64,000 nucleotides of DNA, from the NCBI GenBank assembly GCA_030737835.1, contig CM060849.1, positions 8,059,245 through 8,123,244 of the forward strand, read 5' to 3'. Shown here one piece after another: positions 12,301 to 25,930 of the stretch (positions are counted from its first letter, which is position 1; every line of letters starts with the position of its first letter). This DNA comes from Acorus gramineus (Eukaryota; Streptophyta; Magnoliopsida; Acorales; Acoraceae). A model generated the notes under the pieces. That model was not told the origin of the DNA and ran no database searches. It saw only the letters and a program-made list of their open reading frames with translations. The translations under genes and the position numbers were made by a program.

Positions 12301-15300
12301 TCTGAATTAAAAACCCATATGTCGAATTTTGTGGAGGGCATTGTTTCAACAAAACTATATAATTGAAATAATAAAAATAGGTTACTACTATATAAGACTT
12401 AATTTCTAGCTGATATGACTTTTAAGGGAGTTTCTAATTGTCCTTTTTTCTATGTGGGGGGGGGGGGGGGGAATGAAGCTTGTCCGTTGGGTGCATACTG
12501 CCCACTTGCGAAACTCAACAAAACTACTGGGATATGTGATCCGTAAGTCTTAAGTTCTGTCTATATATATATATATGCAAATTAATGTCCCATTTTTCTT
12601 TCTTTTTAATGTTACATTGTATGCAATATTAATTGAAAAATTGCAGATATCGCTACCAACTACCTCCAGGAAAGCCAAATCATACCTGTGGAGGAGCAGA
12701 TAGTTGGGCTGATGTTGGAAGCAGTAGTGATTTGTTCTGTGCAGCAGGATCCTACTGTCCTAGCACCACCCAGAAAATTCCTTGCAGTAGCGGGTATTGA
12801 TTTTTATCCTAAATTCTTATATTTTTTTGTCTATAAGTTGAGGGGACCGCACTTGGGATGCACACTAATTGCAAATAAGTATTTCTCCATCTTGATTGAT
12901 AGCCTTTAAAAATTATAATATTAATTTTCACAAGGGTCAGGCTATAATTGCCTCGAAAGAAGTCAATGGTCTTTGGAAATTTAAATTATATAGTATTGTT
13001 GTGGTTATAGTTCCATTGACCTATGATAAAAGAGTGTGTGAGAATGGATGGGGCACACACGCATGTGGTTACAAGCAACATTCTCACACACGCATGTGGT
13101 TACAAGCAATATCTTGTCTTAATATGATATTAGACTGGTCAGACCCATGTGAACCTGGATGATGTCTTAATATGATTTTAGACATTACAAAGTACATAAT
13201 CTGTTACTTTAAAATATGCAAAAATCCAAAAAATGAAGAATTTAATTTATATATAATTCTACACATCAGATAATTAGCAAGCAGAAATTAGAAGTTTCAT
13301 TCAACTGGAAGACTGAAGATGGTTGTCACAAGGAAGACAAGGAGATGAAAAGAGGAGAAATAAATTGAGGCATCCACCTAATAGAAATTGAGTTTATGAA
13401 TATAAATTGGAGTTAAAATGTCCATTACTTTTTTTTCATGTTCCAGTTTATTGTTATTTATAGAGATGGTAATTTTTTGTTTTTTTTGTCAACCATAATC
13501 AGATTGTTTTGTTAACAAGGTCACTGATTTGACAAAAAAAAAGTTTGAGTCAACCATGTTTACAATTACTGGGTATGGGGTATTAACACAGTCCAGCCAA
13601 GCAGCCAGGTCAGGCTGAAACTGGGCTGATCGATTGGGTTGGTTGGGTTTTAAAACACTTTTGATCCATTCAAAGGTAGAAGCAGGCAATTGGGAGGAGA
13701 GTTGTTAGGAAAAATGTGACCTAGATAGGCACTTTCATAAAATCATATGCTGCCAAATCTTTAATTTTATTTTATAGAATTGAAAAGTTTGTTTTTGTGA
13801 TAATGCTTATTCGAGTCCGAAATGGTCAAACATGAATCCATCCAAAAAACTACACATATTCATATATAAAAAATGATTGTGTTACTGCACTATTTTCTTT
13901 GCATTTTCCTAGCTATTTAATGACAATACTTTTGAACTTTTCAGGCATTATTGCAGGATGGGTTCTACATCTGAAAAAAGTAAGATTTTTGTTATTTGTC
14001 ATATAAATCGCAATAAAATCAAAGAGTAATAGGCATTAGAGTTGCTTTGTTTTCCTATGCTTCAATTGTTGACGACTAGAAGTAGATGAAGATGTAAGGC
14101 GTTGTACATTATTTACATGAAAGCATGTTGTGTGTTATTTTGGGAAGTTAATGTTAAGGATAGTTGCTACTATATACAGTGTACAAATGTTTTCATTTTA
14201 AGATGTCTTTTGCTTAGGTTCGTGCTATTTTTTCTTCTCTCATGATCAATAATTCAATTGCATTAAAAGCTTTACTTCCTCGATTCCAACACCTGCAGCT
14301 TCATTAAGGTCATCAATCGATTTGTTATTTATGATCAATTCTTCCCCTACCTATATTCTATTTTGTCCTGTAACTCAAGTCAACCACTACATGAGATTGT
14401 GATGAATATTTTTGATACTTGTCACACCAAATGTTCCTGCATCTATAAAAATCTTGGTTTAGTAATATTTACATCCTTTTAACTAAGCTTTATAATGAGC
14501 AGGGTGCTTCAAGTTGTCGTCTTGCGATCCGAATTCTGCAAACCAAAATATCACAGCGTATGGCTTCCTGCTCTTTGTGAGTGCTTACTAACTTTGTCTG
14601 TGTCATGAAAATCATAGAAAACTGTCAGCAAATTCATGCCCTTTGCAAAACTCCAGTGCATTTCTGCTCTTTTCGTTTTATTTTTCTCAACACTCCCCCC
14701 CCCCCCCCCACGCACCTTGGAAACATTGAATGTAATAACCCCATTAATGTTGCTCTATATATTATATTCTTGTTTATCTTTGTATATGAAAATCCCTCAT
14801 CGCTTAAGCATCAGCTAGCTGTGGATGCAAAAATACCTATATGTGTCTATAATTTCCAGATGCACAGGCATACTTTTGCATATATAAAAGTGGTCTACAG
14901 CCAATTTGAAATTTCGGAACTTGTGTCTTTTCATTTTCTCAAAAGTTGCAGCCCCATGCTGGACAATGTGGGTGTTTGATACTTATATTGAGCTGAATGT
15001 TTCCTCTTTTTAACATTGAAAAATGATTTTTTCAAGGTACTTATATTGAACTGCTTGGTTTCCTCCTTTTAATTGTTTCAAAAGTACTCTCCAGGTGTCT
15101 TGCTCGCTACAATTTTCTTTCTTTCTTAAAAATTGACATTTTTTTCTTTTATGTAGATTGCGCTAGGATTGTTGCTACTCATCATCTACAACTTGTCCGA
15201 CCAAGTTCTTACTACTCGGGAAAGACGAGAAGCCAAATCCAGGGAAGCTGCAGCACGGAGTGCAAGAGAAACTGCACAAGCTCGTGAAAGGTGGAAAAGT

Positions 15301-18300
15301 GCAAAAGACATTGCTAAAAAACATGCCATTGGATTACAAACACAATTGTCTCGTACTTTTTCTCGAAAACAGTCTACAAGGAAGGCAGAGCCCCTCAAGG
15401 TTCTTGGGCAACCTAGAATGGGATCTGAAGATTCTTTATTACCCCCTATGCCTCCAAGTTCTACGGGCTCCTCTGCAACATCTACAGGAAAGAAAAAGAA
15501 GGAACCAAGCAACCTTACGAAGATGATGCGCTCACTTGAAGATAATCCTGATAGTGATGAAGGATTCAATTTTGAAATTGGAGACAAGAATCTTAAGAAA
15601 AATATGCCAAAGGGTAAACAGATGCATACTCGTAGTCAGATTTTCAAATATGCATATGGTCAGATTGAAAAAGAGAAAGCTATGCAGCAGGAGAACAAAA
15701 ATTTGACCTTTTCTGGTGTAATTTCAATGGCCACTGATACTGAGATCAGGAGCCGGCCTGTGATAGAGGTTGCTTTCAAGGATTTAACTCTCACTTTGAA
15801 AGGAAAAAAGAAGCATTTGATGCGGTGTGTGACGGGGAAAATTATGCCTGGTCGCGTATCAGCTGTTATGGGCCCTTCTGGTGCTGGGAAGACAACATTT
15901 CTCAATGCTCTGGCTGGAAAAGCAACTGGATGCTATATGAGTGGTTTAATTCTTATAAATGGGAAGATAGAATCTATTTATTCATATAAGAAAATAATTG
16001 GATTTGTGCCACAAGATGATATTGTGCATGGGAATTTGACAGTGGAGGAGAACCTGTGGTTTAGCGCAAAATGCAGGTATGATGGATGAGCAGATGGCAT
16101 GATAAAATATTCTAACTTTGGAAATTAATGTCTTACCAAGTGCAACTGGATCATTCATTACTGTTTTTGCAGTTTTATATAACTGGGATGATGATATCCT
16201 ATACTGTACCATTTTAAGATGTAACTCATCAAATAATTTTTTTTCTCACATAAGGCATTGTTAAATTTAGTATATCCATTGTGCACCGCACCCCACTTGA
16301 CTGGATAAAATAATTATTTTGATTTCTTTTCTGATCCTGTAGAGGTTTTTTTATTCGGGATAAAATATCTAGGAATTGGTGATATGCAATTACCTTCAAG
16401 TTAGATATTTTCTTTAGTTTTATCATTCAGTAAAGTCGACTTATAATTAATGTTATCAGTCTTTCTTTTGTTTTGTCTCTCTGCAATGACCAGAACTGTC
16501 TTTTTTAACATTTTGGATCTATAATTGTTGTAGACTATCTGCAGACATGCCAAAGGCCGACAAAGTGCTAGTTGTTGAAAGAGTTATTGAATCCTTGGGA
16601 CTGCAAGCAGTACGAGATTCGTTGGTTGGAACAGTAGAGAAGCGAGGAATTTCTGGCGGGCAAAGAAAACGGGTAAATGTTGGTTTAGAAATGGTCATGG
16701 AACCTTCCCTGTTGATCCTGGATGAACCAACATCTGGTTTGGACAGTTCTTCTTCTCAGTTGCTTCTTAGAGCCCTTCGTCGTGAGGCCCTGGAGGGGGT
16801 AAACATTTGTATGGTGGTTCATCAACCCAGGTGAGTTACATGTATTGTCAGAATGACATTTTAAATAACGTGGTTTTTATGTTTTCTTCTAGTTTCCTAA
16901 AACGAATCTCCTTCTGTTTTACTGTCAATCCACTGAATATGTTTTTCATATTATAATTTCTAAATTATTACTGATATCAGTTCTGCAGATTATTTATGCT
17001 TCCATCAAAATGGTGTTGACTGCAGCACCATCCTAGTTGATTATATTTTCAGAAATAATTATTTCTTGAGTCAATGGAATCTTCAATAACATAAAAAAGG
17101 CCTAAATTTCAACAAGTTGATTTAACAAGAGAATAACCATTGAGAAATTCATAGAATTGCAACAAGAGTTCTGTTCTTTATCAATCAATGCTCAAATTGG
17201 TTTGTGAGATTCTAATGCAGAGCTTTTGGGATGGATGTGTCAGTGGTTCTAAAAGGTTGCAAATACTTAATGTTTCCTCATCCACTATCCTGTGGTGAAC
17301 TTTCTATTGCCCAGAATGTTAAGAACATAAAAGTTTGGTGTTATCCTCTATTGTAATTTATTTATCTATAAAATGCATCTACTTTTTCCTGCTTGGCATG
17401 TAAGTAATTCCATTATATTTTCTTTGCATCTCCAATATCTTTTTTATTTTTATCTCCCACATTTCAGTAACTCTGTTTCTTCAATAATTGCATTATTTGT
17501 GACACACCTGTTCTACCATTTTATCTTACAAATACTTAACATGGATGGACATGAGACGTGTGTCTCTATCAATTTTAATTTATCCTCATTAGATTAACAG
17601 ATAGGTTGTTCTGTTTCAGTTATGCATTGTTCAAGATGTTCGATGATTTAATACTTCTTGCCAAGGGAGGTCTTACTGTCTATCATGGATCGGTGAAGAA
17701 AGTTGAGGAGTACTTTGCAGGCCTTGGGATTCATGTTCCTGAACGTGTCAATCCTCCAGATCACTTCATTGACATTTTAGAGGGTATAGTAAAACCAAGC
17801 ACTAGCTCTAGTGTAAGTTATAAACAGCTGCCAATACGATGGATGATGCATAATGGATATGAGATACCCCCTGATATGCAACGGAGTGCTGGAATTGACA
17901 CTTCTGTAAGAGGTGGAGGCTCAGTTACTGGAACAAATTCTGATGGTACTGAAGAACAATCATTCGCTGGCGAACTATGGGAAGATGTGAAATGTGCTGT
18001 TGAGCTCAAGAAAGATAACATAGAACATAATTTCTCAAAATCTAAGGATTTATCCGAGCGGAGGACTCCAGGTGTCTTCAGACAATACAGATACTTTCTT
18101 GGGAGGTAATGAACCTCTTTATCCAATTACTTGAAATCTTCTTGGTACCAATGGTACATCAGTTACATGCTCCACCGTAAATTCCACATATATGCCTAGG
18201 ATTTTCATTTCAAAAAGCAAGACTAGCGGTTAAAAAGATTGTGCACTATATATTTTTTTTCTACAATACATATGTATTCACACTTCGAGAGAAGATATAG

Positions 18301-21300
18301 ATGATTACTTTTCTTTATAGGTGAAATCCATAACTGACTCCACAATGGGTTTCAACATGATCTACCATGTCACGCTATATAAGCTGGTTTTAGCAAATAC
18401 AATTTCTTTGATCAATTTGATTATGTTCGTTTGTCTAAATTTTATGGCTAAACAAAATTAGTTAGCAATCCATTGTTAAATGCTCAAACCTGGCTCACTG
18501 CATAATATACAAACTAAAACATGGAAATCTTCCCTCTGAATAAATTTACGCAAACCATTATCTAAGGAACCTCCTAGTCAAACCAAGAACAGAAAATATC
18601 CTGATGATGCAATTGGAAGGAATGACTGCCAATTTTTTAGTCTTGCAGTTTACCTTCCAATATCTGTGAGCTGATGTGCCTCCTGATTCGCTTCAGGTTT
18701 ATGTGCTAAATCGTGATGCCTCCCAATCTGTGGTCCCAAAGATTCTTAATTCAGCTTAACTTAGTAGCCATATTCTTACAAAAAAATTGGGTTCCCATCC
18801 CTTTCCATGGAAGCCTTCATTGGCTACTGTAACAATGTTCTAGGACCGACTTCCATTCCATCAATAAATCAAACTCTTCTGTCAAGGACCTTTAATGATA
18901 ATCTTCCGTATCATCCTTGGCATTTATTCCAACCACACTTAAAATAATTACAGGAGCAGATGTTGTAGTTAGTCTTTATAATTAATGCTGCAGTGGTTCA
19001 CGGCGAACATGCCACATCTAAATTTGATCTGTCATGTTCTCCAATTTTAATAAGATTATTTGCTTGAAGGGTACCAGTGAACTACTTGCCATCAGACACC
19101 TGGAAAAGAGATGCCCATGCTGAATTTGATGAATTGTCAGACTCTTCAATTCTGCTCTCTCCAGAGTTCCCAAAACATTGCCATCAAGCTCAAATCTTCC
19201 TGAACCCTTTTCTTAGTAAATGCCCATTATCTCTATGATGTGCATGGATCATGTGTTATCCCATCATATAACCAGCCTGCCCCATACAGCATTAGGACAT
19301 ATCCCCTAATTTATAATTGATGGACCTATCATTTATTTTCCATTCTTTTAGTCAGGATGGATACTTTCTCAAATTCAACAACCTATAAAAAACATACGCA
19401 GCTGTTGTGGTACTGTTAAAGTCAATTTCCACTTCTAGATTAGTTATTGTCTACTAAAAATTTGTCAAAGACTACTATGTACCGATATTGTTTGGACATG
19501 GACCTGGACTGAGATTTATTGGATTTTGAACAGAAAATGAAGCATGTGATGCAGGTATGGCATCATCCAACACAAATAACATAACCCTTTTTTCTGAAAT
19601 ATCTAAAGATTTAACCTATATTTACGTCTTAGGAATACCAAATGCAGGCTTGAAAACTAAAACACAGGAAAAAAAAAGATTCAGATAACATCATGTTCTT
19701 GCACAAGAATTTATGTCACACATAGTTTGCCTCACAATATCATGAAATAACTGATCACTCTGGCTTTGATGTCCAGAAATGAATAGGGATATGGACATGA
19801 TTACATGAAAACAGAATGCATATATATGATTCACAAATTAATTTGTATAAAAAATATGCTTTTGTATCCTAGATAAATGTAAAATCACCAAGACTAAATG
19901 AGAGCCATAAACTAAAGAGTTTTCTGTTGTGCATATGCAAATCTAGTAGCTGGAATGTGAAAAAGGAAACAATAATGAAAATAATCAGATCTACTCAAAA
20001 AATGTAGACAAACAGATCTATTAAGCATGGTCTATTTAACAGGAGCACCATCGAATACAAACATATATACATTTTTATTTTTTTTTCAATCACAATTGCC
20101 CACTTTTTTTCCCTGAAAATTCAAGGAATGTGAAAACTGGAAGGTGTAGGCATAGTACAAATGCACTTTTTCTGCAATTGGAGGCCCTGCAATTTTTGTC
20201 TTGAAAAGTTTTGGAGTCAGTTCTCTGACCAGGTGACATTTACTTTGGGATCTTTCTATCCAGGCTAGGTAAGCAGCGCCTACGTGAAGCTAGAATACAA
20301 GGAGTTGACTTTTTGATATTGTTTCTTGCTGGAGCTTGCTTGGGGACACTTGCCAAAGTGAGCGATGAGACCTTTGGTGCACTTGGTTATACATACACCG
20401 TCATTGCTGTTTGTAAGTTGAAATTATCTTTAAATTTAATCTGTTTTATCAAGCCCTGGACTGCTTTCTTTCCACTTTCATGGGTATAATGTATGTTGTA
20501 TGAATATCCATTGACATATGCAACCTATACTGTGAGCCATTACTGCTGCTAGATTGACTCTATATTCCATATAGATCCACCACTAATGTCATTTAATTGG
20601 TCAGAAAAATCTGAGGCTGTTTTCTGAATATCCATGATGCTTGGCCTGCTAAGGAGATCTAGGGTCCAGTATATGATAAATATGTGGTACAAAATAGATC
20701 CTATTCTTGAAAGCCTAAGCAAGTTAGTGTTCATATGAAAACCATACAATATCTCAAGATTGAATTGGAGGCTTCTCCATTTGATCACTGACGGATGGAT
20801 TCAGGGAGGGCCTACATTTGAGTTTTAACTTTGAATTCACCTACACAGTTATGTTTCTATAACATAAAGCTAAGTTCAAAACCGATAACGCCAAAGTCAA
20901 ATTAACAAGTAAAGGTTTTTTTTTTTTTAATTATCCAAGATAATTTGCATTTGCTTTGGAAGTAGATAACACTCATCACTGATTTATTAGAATGTTTTAG
21001 AACCATTGTTATCAAGCATCCACTACACTGAATATAGGGTAATTAATTTCTAGCCAACAGTTATAAAATATATAAAGTACTTAACAGAATTGAATGTGGA
21101 TTGTTCCTTTGCTTTTGCTTGCTTGCTCTTTTTTCTTTTTTTGTGATACTGGGGTAGATATATGTCTTTGTGTTGAAATTTCTCATCTTATGGATTCAGA
21201 TTTATGTGCTCTGTCACAGCTCTTCTATGCAAGATTGCGGCTTTGAGATCGTTTTCGTTAGACAAATTACATTACTGGAGAGAGAGCGCATCTGGGATGA

Positions 21301-22201
21301 GTTCACTGGCTTATTTCCTCGCAAAAGATACAATTGACCATTTCAACACACTCATCAAACCCGTAGTTTATCTCTCAATGTTCTACTTCTACAACAATCC
21401 TAGGTCCTCAATTGCTGATAATTATATCGTTTTGGTTGCGCTCGTTTACTGTGTGACCGGGATCGCATATGCCTTTGCCATCGTTTTCCATCCTGGTTCA
21501 GCCCAGCTGGTAAGTACAAGTTCATTTGTTCATAAACCAGTACTCTCTTACTTTGCGATATATGAACTGTCTTCACACATTATAGTTTTATTGTGGTTCT
21601 TGCAGTGGTCGGTTCTTCTTCCAGTTGTTTTGACTTTGATAGCAACCCAGCAGAGAACCGGAATTTTGAAAATTATAGCCAATTTATGCTACACAAAATG
21701 GGCTCTGGAAGCATTCGTCATCTCAAATGCTGAAAGGTTTGGCACAACTACCCTTTCCCATCACAGAAGTTATTGCCATAAAACTGTATATCCAAACATC
21801 ATGCATACTATACAGCCAAGAAACCAGTATACAATGAAAAGTAGTTCCACCAAAGAAAGTTGTGACAAAACATAGGAAGGTTCTATATCCTATAAGAAGA
21901 TATAGAAATGTGTTGGACAATGATGTGTTCGTATTCAATGCATTTCATGTAGTGCAAGTAGTCTTTACTGAAACTATAGCGCTATATTAAAAGAGAACAT
22001 AATATACACCTAACCTTCTGTTTCTCTCGTTGCATCATGTACAGATACTCAGGAGTATGGCTGGTCACTCGATGCGGTTCACTAATGAAGAGCGGATACG
22101 ATCTTCACGAGTGGAATCTCTGCATATTCATTCTGATAGTGTACGGTCTCGTATTCCGTGCCATCGCATTCTTCTGTATGGTGACGTTCCAAAAGAAATG
22201 A
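9330..22201 (+). CDS. ABCG24: ABC transporter G family half transporter, ABCG24/ABCG28 clade
   Basis: Fourteen exons: 9330-9553, 9662-9738, 10720-10995, 12479-12542, 12647-12793, 13945-13979, 14503-14576, 15157-16076, 16534-16830, 17620-18105, 20264-20412, 21220-21509, 21606-21736, 22045-22201. They total 3327 nt and give 1108 aa, the usual length for this clade. Order: signal peptide (residues 1-20), a Cys-rich extracytoplasmic N-domain ([22 protein letters not shown]), a first membrane helix near 290-310, a basic linker, then the ATPase domain with Walker [10 protein letters not shown] (about 538), signature SGGQRKR (about 646) and Walker B LILDEP (about 669). The ABC2 membrane domain follows from about 870, ending FCMVTFQKK. 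The long N-domain sets this clade apart from ordinary WBC half transporters. Related ABCG28 moves cargo at the pollen tube tip; the substrate here is unknown. The product resembles Arabidopsis ABCG24 most, as far as I can recall; ABCG28 orthology is not excluded. All motifs are intact. Confidence 0.95.
12456..12471 (+). repeat. 16-base G run just before the exon 4 splice acceptor of ABCG24
   Basis: Intron 3 of the ABCG24-type gene ends with sixteen G in a row, then AATGAAG, then exon 4 at 12479. The run stands where a pyrimidine tract is normally found; the pyrimidine-rich piece (CCTTTTTTCT) is pushed upstream to about 12442-12451. The length may vary between individuals or be a sequencing estimate. 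Confidence 0.85.
14695..14709 (+). repeat. Poly-C run in intron 7 of ABCG24
   Basis: About fifteen C in a row occur in intron 7 (14577-15156) of the ABCG24-type gene. It is well away from both splice sites and is a simple repeat. Confidence 0.9.
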
Positions 22202-23333
22202 ATCCATCTATTACTCATCCACTGTTCATCCATTCTTTGGCTTCATCACAAGTGGGGTAGTTTCTTCTTGTATCATATGAAATTGTTCAGCTCACACAAC
22301 TGCTTTGCAAATATCACTCGTCGAAGCCCAGTTGAAGAAAACGCAGGCAATTGTAAAATCAGGTTCTGATTCAGAACATGTGGAAGTTCACATTGATTAG
22401 TTTTTTTAAAAAAAACACTGAGATTTGTAAGTATAGATTTTCAGAGCTACATATGAAATATGATATATTCACTCATTAGACACCAATGCTAAGAACCATT
22501 GTATTTTGATGATTGTTGCTGTAAAGTTCATTAAAAATTAAACCACTACATAATGGTCGTCCTTTTTTTTATTTATTATTATCATATCTAAATTGATGAA
22601 TTCTCTATTGGAGCATTTGTTATACAATCCCTCTCTGGCTATTCTCATTTTGCTTTTATTTCTATTAGTTACATTACATTTGAGCAGTGTTTGGTTCGTG
22701 TTAATATTTTTGGATGGATCTATATTTCTGGTAATCATTTTAACATGAATAATTTTAACAGGAATTTATTTTTCATCAGACTATTTGATTTCTCTGATGG
22801 ATTACTACCCATATCTAAATTTTAGTGCTTTTTTATGTATGAAAAATGACATGCTTTTTTTTTCTTTTTTTTTTCTTTGAGTTGAAAGATAGGCATTTGG
22901 CGACCACCAGAACATGCTTCCCAGTAGAAGAGGGCTCTATTGCCTAAGTGTCCATAAAAAAAAACATTTGCAACCACTCCCAATTAGTAGTATTGTAAAT
23001 ATGCTTACAAAATCAATCTTTCTACCCACATCACAATTATAAAAAGTGAGCAATATCAATATATTAAATATCTAATAAGATTATTAAGAAGTAATATTAA
23101 ATAAAACAATTGCATAAAGAAAATAAAAATTGTCCACATCTTTTTCATTTTTATCCGCAATTAAATATCTAATAAGATTATTAAGAAGTAATATTAAATA
23201 AAACAATTGCATAAAAAAAAATAAAAATTGTCCACATCTTTTTCATTTTTATCCGCAATAGTTGACCACACAACATAAATTTCTTTTTCAATGGCAATAA
23301 CTAAACAGTGCTGCTACTTAGGCCCTAGAAATT
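22202..23333. other. 3' flank of ABCG24 and AT-rich spacer
   Basis: The first few hundred bases should contain the 3' untranslated region of the ABCG24-type gene. No other gene is recognised. The only structured item is the 97-bp tandem duplication at 23063-23256. Confidence 0.5.
23063..23256. repeat. Near-perfect tandem duplication, 97-bp unit
   Basis: Two adjacent copies starting at 23063 and 23160 share ATTAAATATCTAATAAGATT, AAGAAGTAATATTAAATAAA and TTGTCCACATCTTTTTCATT. They differ at essentially one or two positions in an A-run, so the duplication is recent compared with others in the window. Confidence 0.9.
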
Positions 23334-24383
23334 AGGCCCCATTGGTTAGCCCCATTAGGTGGCACAATCCTATTGGTTGCCTGATTGACTTTTTCAAACC
23401 ATAAAAAAGACAATTACTAGAATACCCTCATGAGCAATTTCAAAATTGGCTCCAATTAATACCGTCATTAATGCTAGTTTCTGGAATCCCAAAAATCACG
23501 CGACCAAAGGAACTGCAATCATCTCCACCGAATAATCATATTTCAAAAAAAATAAAAAGCTAGGGTTTCAGAATTGGGAGAAAACATTTGAACACCACAA
23601 AAAAAAAAAAAATCAGTTTTCAAGAGACAATATAATCCGTTCTCTTCCCCAACCTAATCGTCGACAATGGCAAGAATAAAAGTTAGATTTCTTCCCACAA
23701 TCAACTCTTTCTTGTCAACGTTTTTTTTTTCTATAAAAAACATGACGATCGGATGGATTTATTCCACATCTTATACGAAAAATCTCTGATTTTCATGATC
23801 AAAATATGAGACGACGCAATTCCAGATACATGAATAAGAAATCTAAACAAATTAGTTTATCTGACTTTTTTTTTAAAACAAATCAGTATTTCAGATACAT
23901 GAATCTGAAATTTTTTTAGCAATATGAACAAATTAGTATTTCAGATACATGAATCTGAAAACCAAACATATAGTGAATGTGGAATTAATTTTATTTTTTA
24001 GCAATATAAACAATTTTGTATTTCCAATTAGTGAATCTGAAAATCAAACAAAATAGTGTATCTGGAATTAATTTTTATTCTGTAGTAATACAAACAAATC
24101 TAACTTTCAGATACATGATTCTGTTATCCAAACAAGTAGTGTATCTGAAAATGTGACGCAATGGATAAGGTTAACATGGGGCACCCACAATCTGAAATTG
24201 AATTTAGTGTATGTCTTTCAGATACATGAGTCTGATACCCAGTGTATCTAGAAATGTTATGCATATGTGAAGCCTAAGCTGTATCTGAAATAACAAACAT
24301 CATTTATTGGTGTGGAATGTCACTGTTATGCATGTATCAGAAATATAAACCTCTGCATTTTGTTTGTGAACTGCTGATTTATG

Positions 24384-25930
24384 AGTCTTCACATGTATCA
24401 TCCATACAATCGTCATCACTGCCTGTTGAAAAATTAGGAAGTTGTCACATGTTATATAATTAAGATACAGTACTGTATCTTAACAAAAAAAACAAACAAT
24501 TTCATGGTCTACAAGCTAATTAGCAAAACACACATAGATTTTCAATGAAAGTCATTCAAGCTTTTATATAAATACGACAATAAGCAATTAAATATTAATC
24601 AGATAGGCATCAATCAAATCCATATAAATAATAAATCAAACTTCAATTGGGCTGGAAATTAATTGGAATTAACATCTACATATTTGATACTACCGAATAT
24701 TGCAGAGGGCTGTTTGTTCAACACATTTGATGTTATAATGTGTTATGTCAATGTGTTTGTGAACTTCATTTTACATTGTCATAATGTTTGCTGTTATCAG
24801 ATATACGTGGTTCATTTTCTACATCCATTACAATTTTGCAGATACACATAACAAAGTCAAAACACATCACAATTTCAGATATGAATCACCTTTTGTTATG
24901 CAAATTATACAGGTTTTCAGATACACATTTCAAATTCAGATACACTACAAATTTACTTTGACAGGTTTTCAGGTAGTACCAATTATTTACTATGTGACAG
25001 ATATAGCCAATCTTATATGATTCATTTCGAATTAAGATACACTTAATAAAAAGTCCAAGATTTTGTTAAGTATAGAGAACAAGCTACATGTTTCACTTCT
25101 AATGCACATCATATATACCAGGTACAGTTCACATGCTCATCACATTGTAAGATACAATTCATCTTCTCAGATGAAAGTAAATCAGAAAACCTGTTTTTTT
25201 TTTATAAACACCTCACAATAAGCAAATACATTCCACACACAATAGACATTGTATTTGTAATTTATATAGATGTCTAATAAAACTTTCAGATACACTTTCA
25301 AATTCAAGTACATCTGAATTGTATCATATATGATCTTAAACACAGAACCAAAAACCAATCAGTTGTTCATCAAACATCAACAATACTTTGAATACAGAAT
25401 TTCGTATCCAAACATCAACTTTTGCCTTCCATTTTCATCATTTTCCCATGAATTTTGGCGATGCCAAATCCAACCTTGTGAGCAAAATTATTATAAAATA
25501 ACCGCACCACATCTTCAGAATGAAAACACATCCCAATATATGGAATAGACTGTTCTGCGCATGCTACAATCTCATCTACATTTTGCTGATCAGCCAAATC
25601 AGACAGTTCCTTCTGGTTTCCAGAGCACATGAATCATTGATGTCTTCCAAATAGATTGATTCTTCGCATGTGTCATCCATAAAATCATCATTACTGCATG
25701 CTGAAAAAATAAGAAACGTTGCCACATGTTATATAATTAAGATACAGTACTGTATCTTAAATCCAAACAAACAATTTATGGTCTACATGCTAATGAGCAG
25801 TGCATAGATTTTCAATAAAAGTCTTTCAAGTCTTTATATATATACGGCAATAAGCAATTAAATATTTATCGGATACACATTAATCAAATCTATAGAAATA
25901 AAATATCAAACTTAAAATTGGGCTGGAAAA
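24384..25930 (-). repeat. Direct duplication inside MULE-like copy 1 (about 1275 bp apart)
   Basis: The stretch 24384-24665 and the stretch 25659-25930 are clear copies in the same orientation. Both carry CACATGTTATATAATTAAGA, then AGTACTGTATCTTAA, ATAAGCAATTAAATATT and ATTGGGCTGGAAA. Both include, on the minus strand, a short acidic coding stretch (ATGGATGATACATGTGAAGA in the 24384 copy), so a gene piece was duplicated along with flanking DNA. Divergence is moderate, about 15-20% by eye. Confidence 0.8.
25415..25630 (-). pseudogene. FAR1 DNA-binding domain fragment (MULE or FHY3/FAR1-related)
   Basis: The minus-strand product of 71 aa contains PYIGMCFHSED followed by VVRLFYNNFAHKVGFGI. This is the start of the FAR1 domain, a WRKY-GCM1-type zinc finger found in FHY3/FAR1 transcription factors and related MULE transposases. 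The frame ends soon after GKMMKMEGKS, before the Cys and His zinc ligands that should follow, so the domain is truncated. No SWIM finger or transposase core is seen nearby. It lies inside the MULE-like element at 23334-27017. It could be the residue of the element's own transposase or a captured host gene piece; the sequence does not decide. Confidence 0.6.

Noticed and set aside
15186-15587. 133-codon minus-strand open frame
   Set aside because: It is the exact antisense of ABCG24 exon 8, whose sense strand has clear conserved protein sequence.
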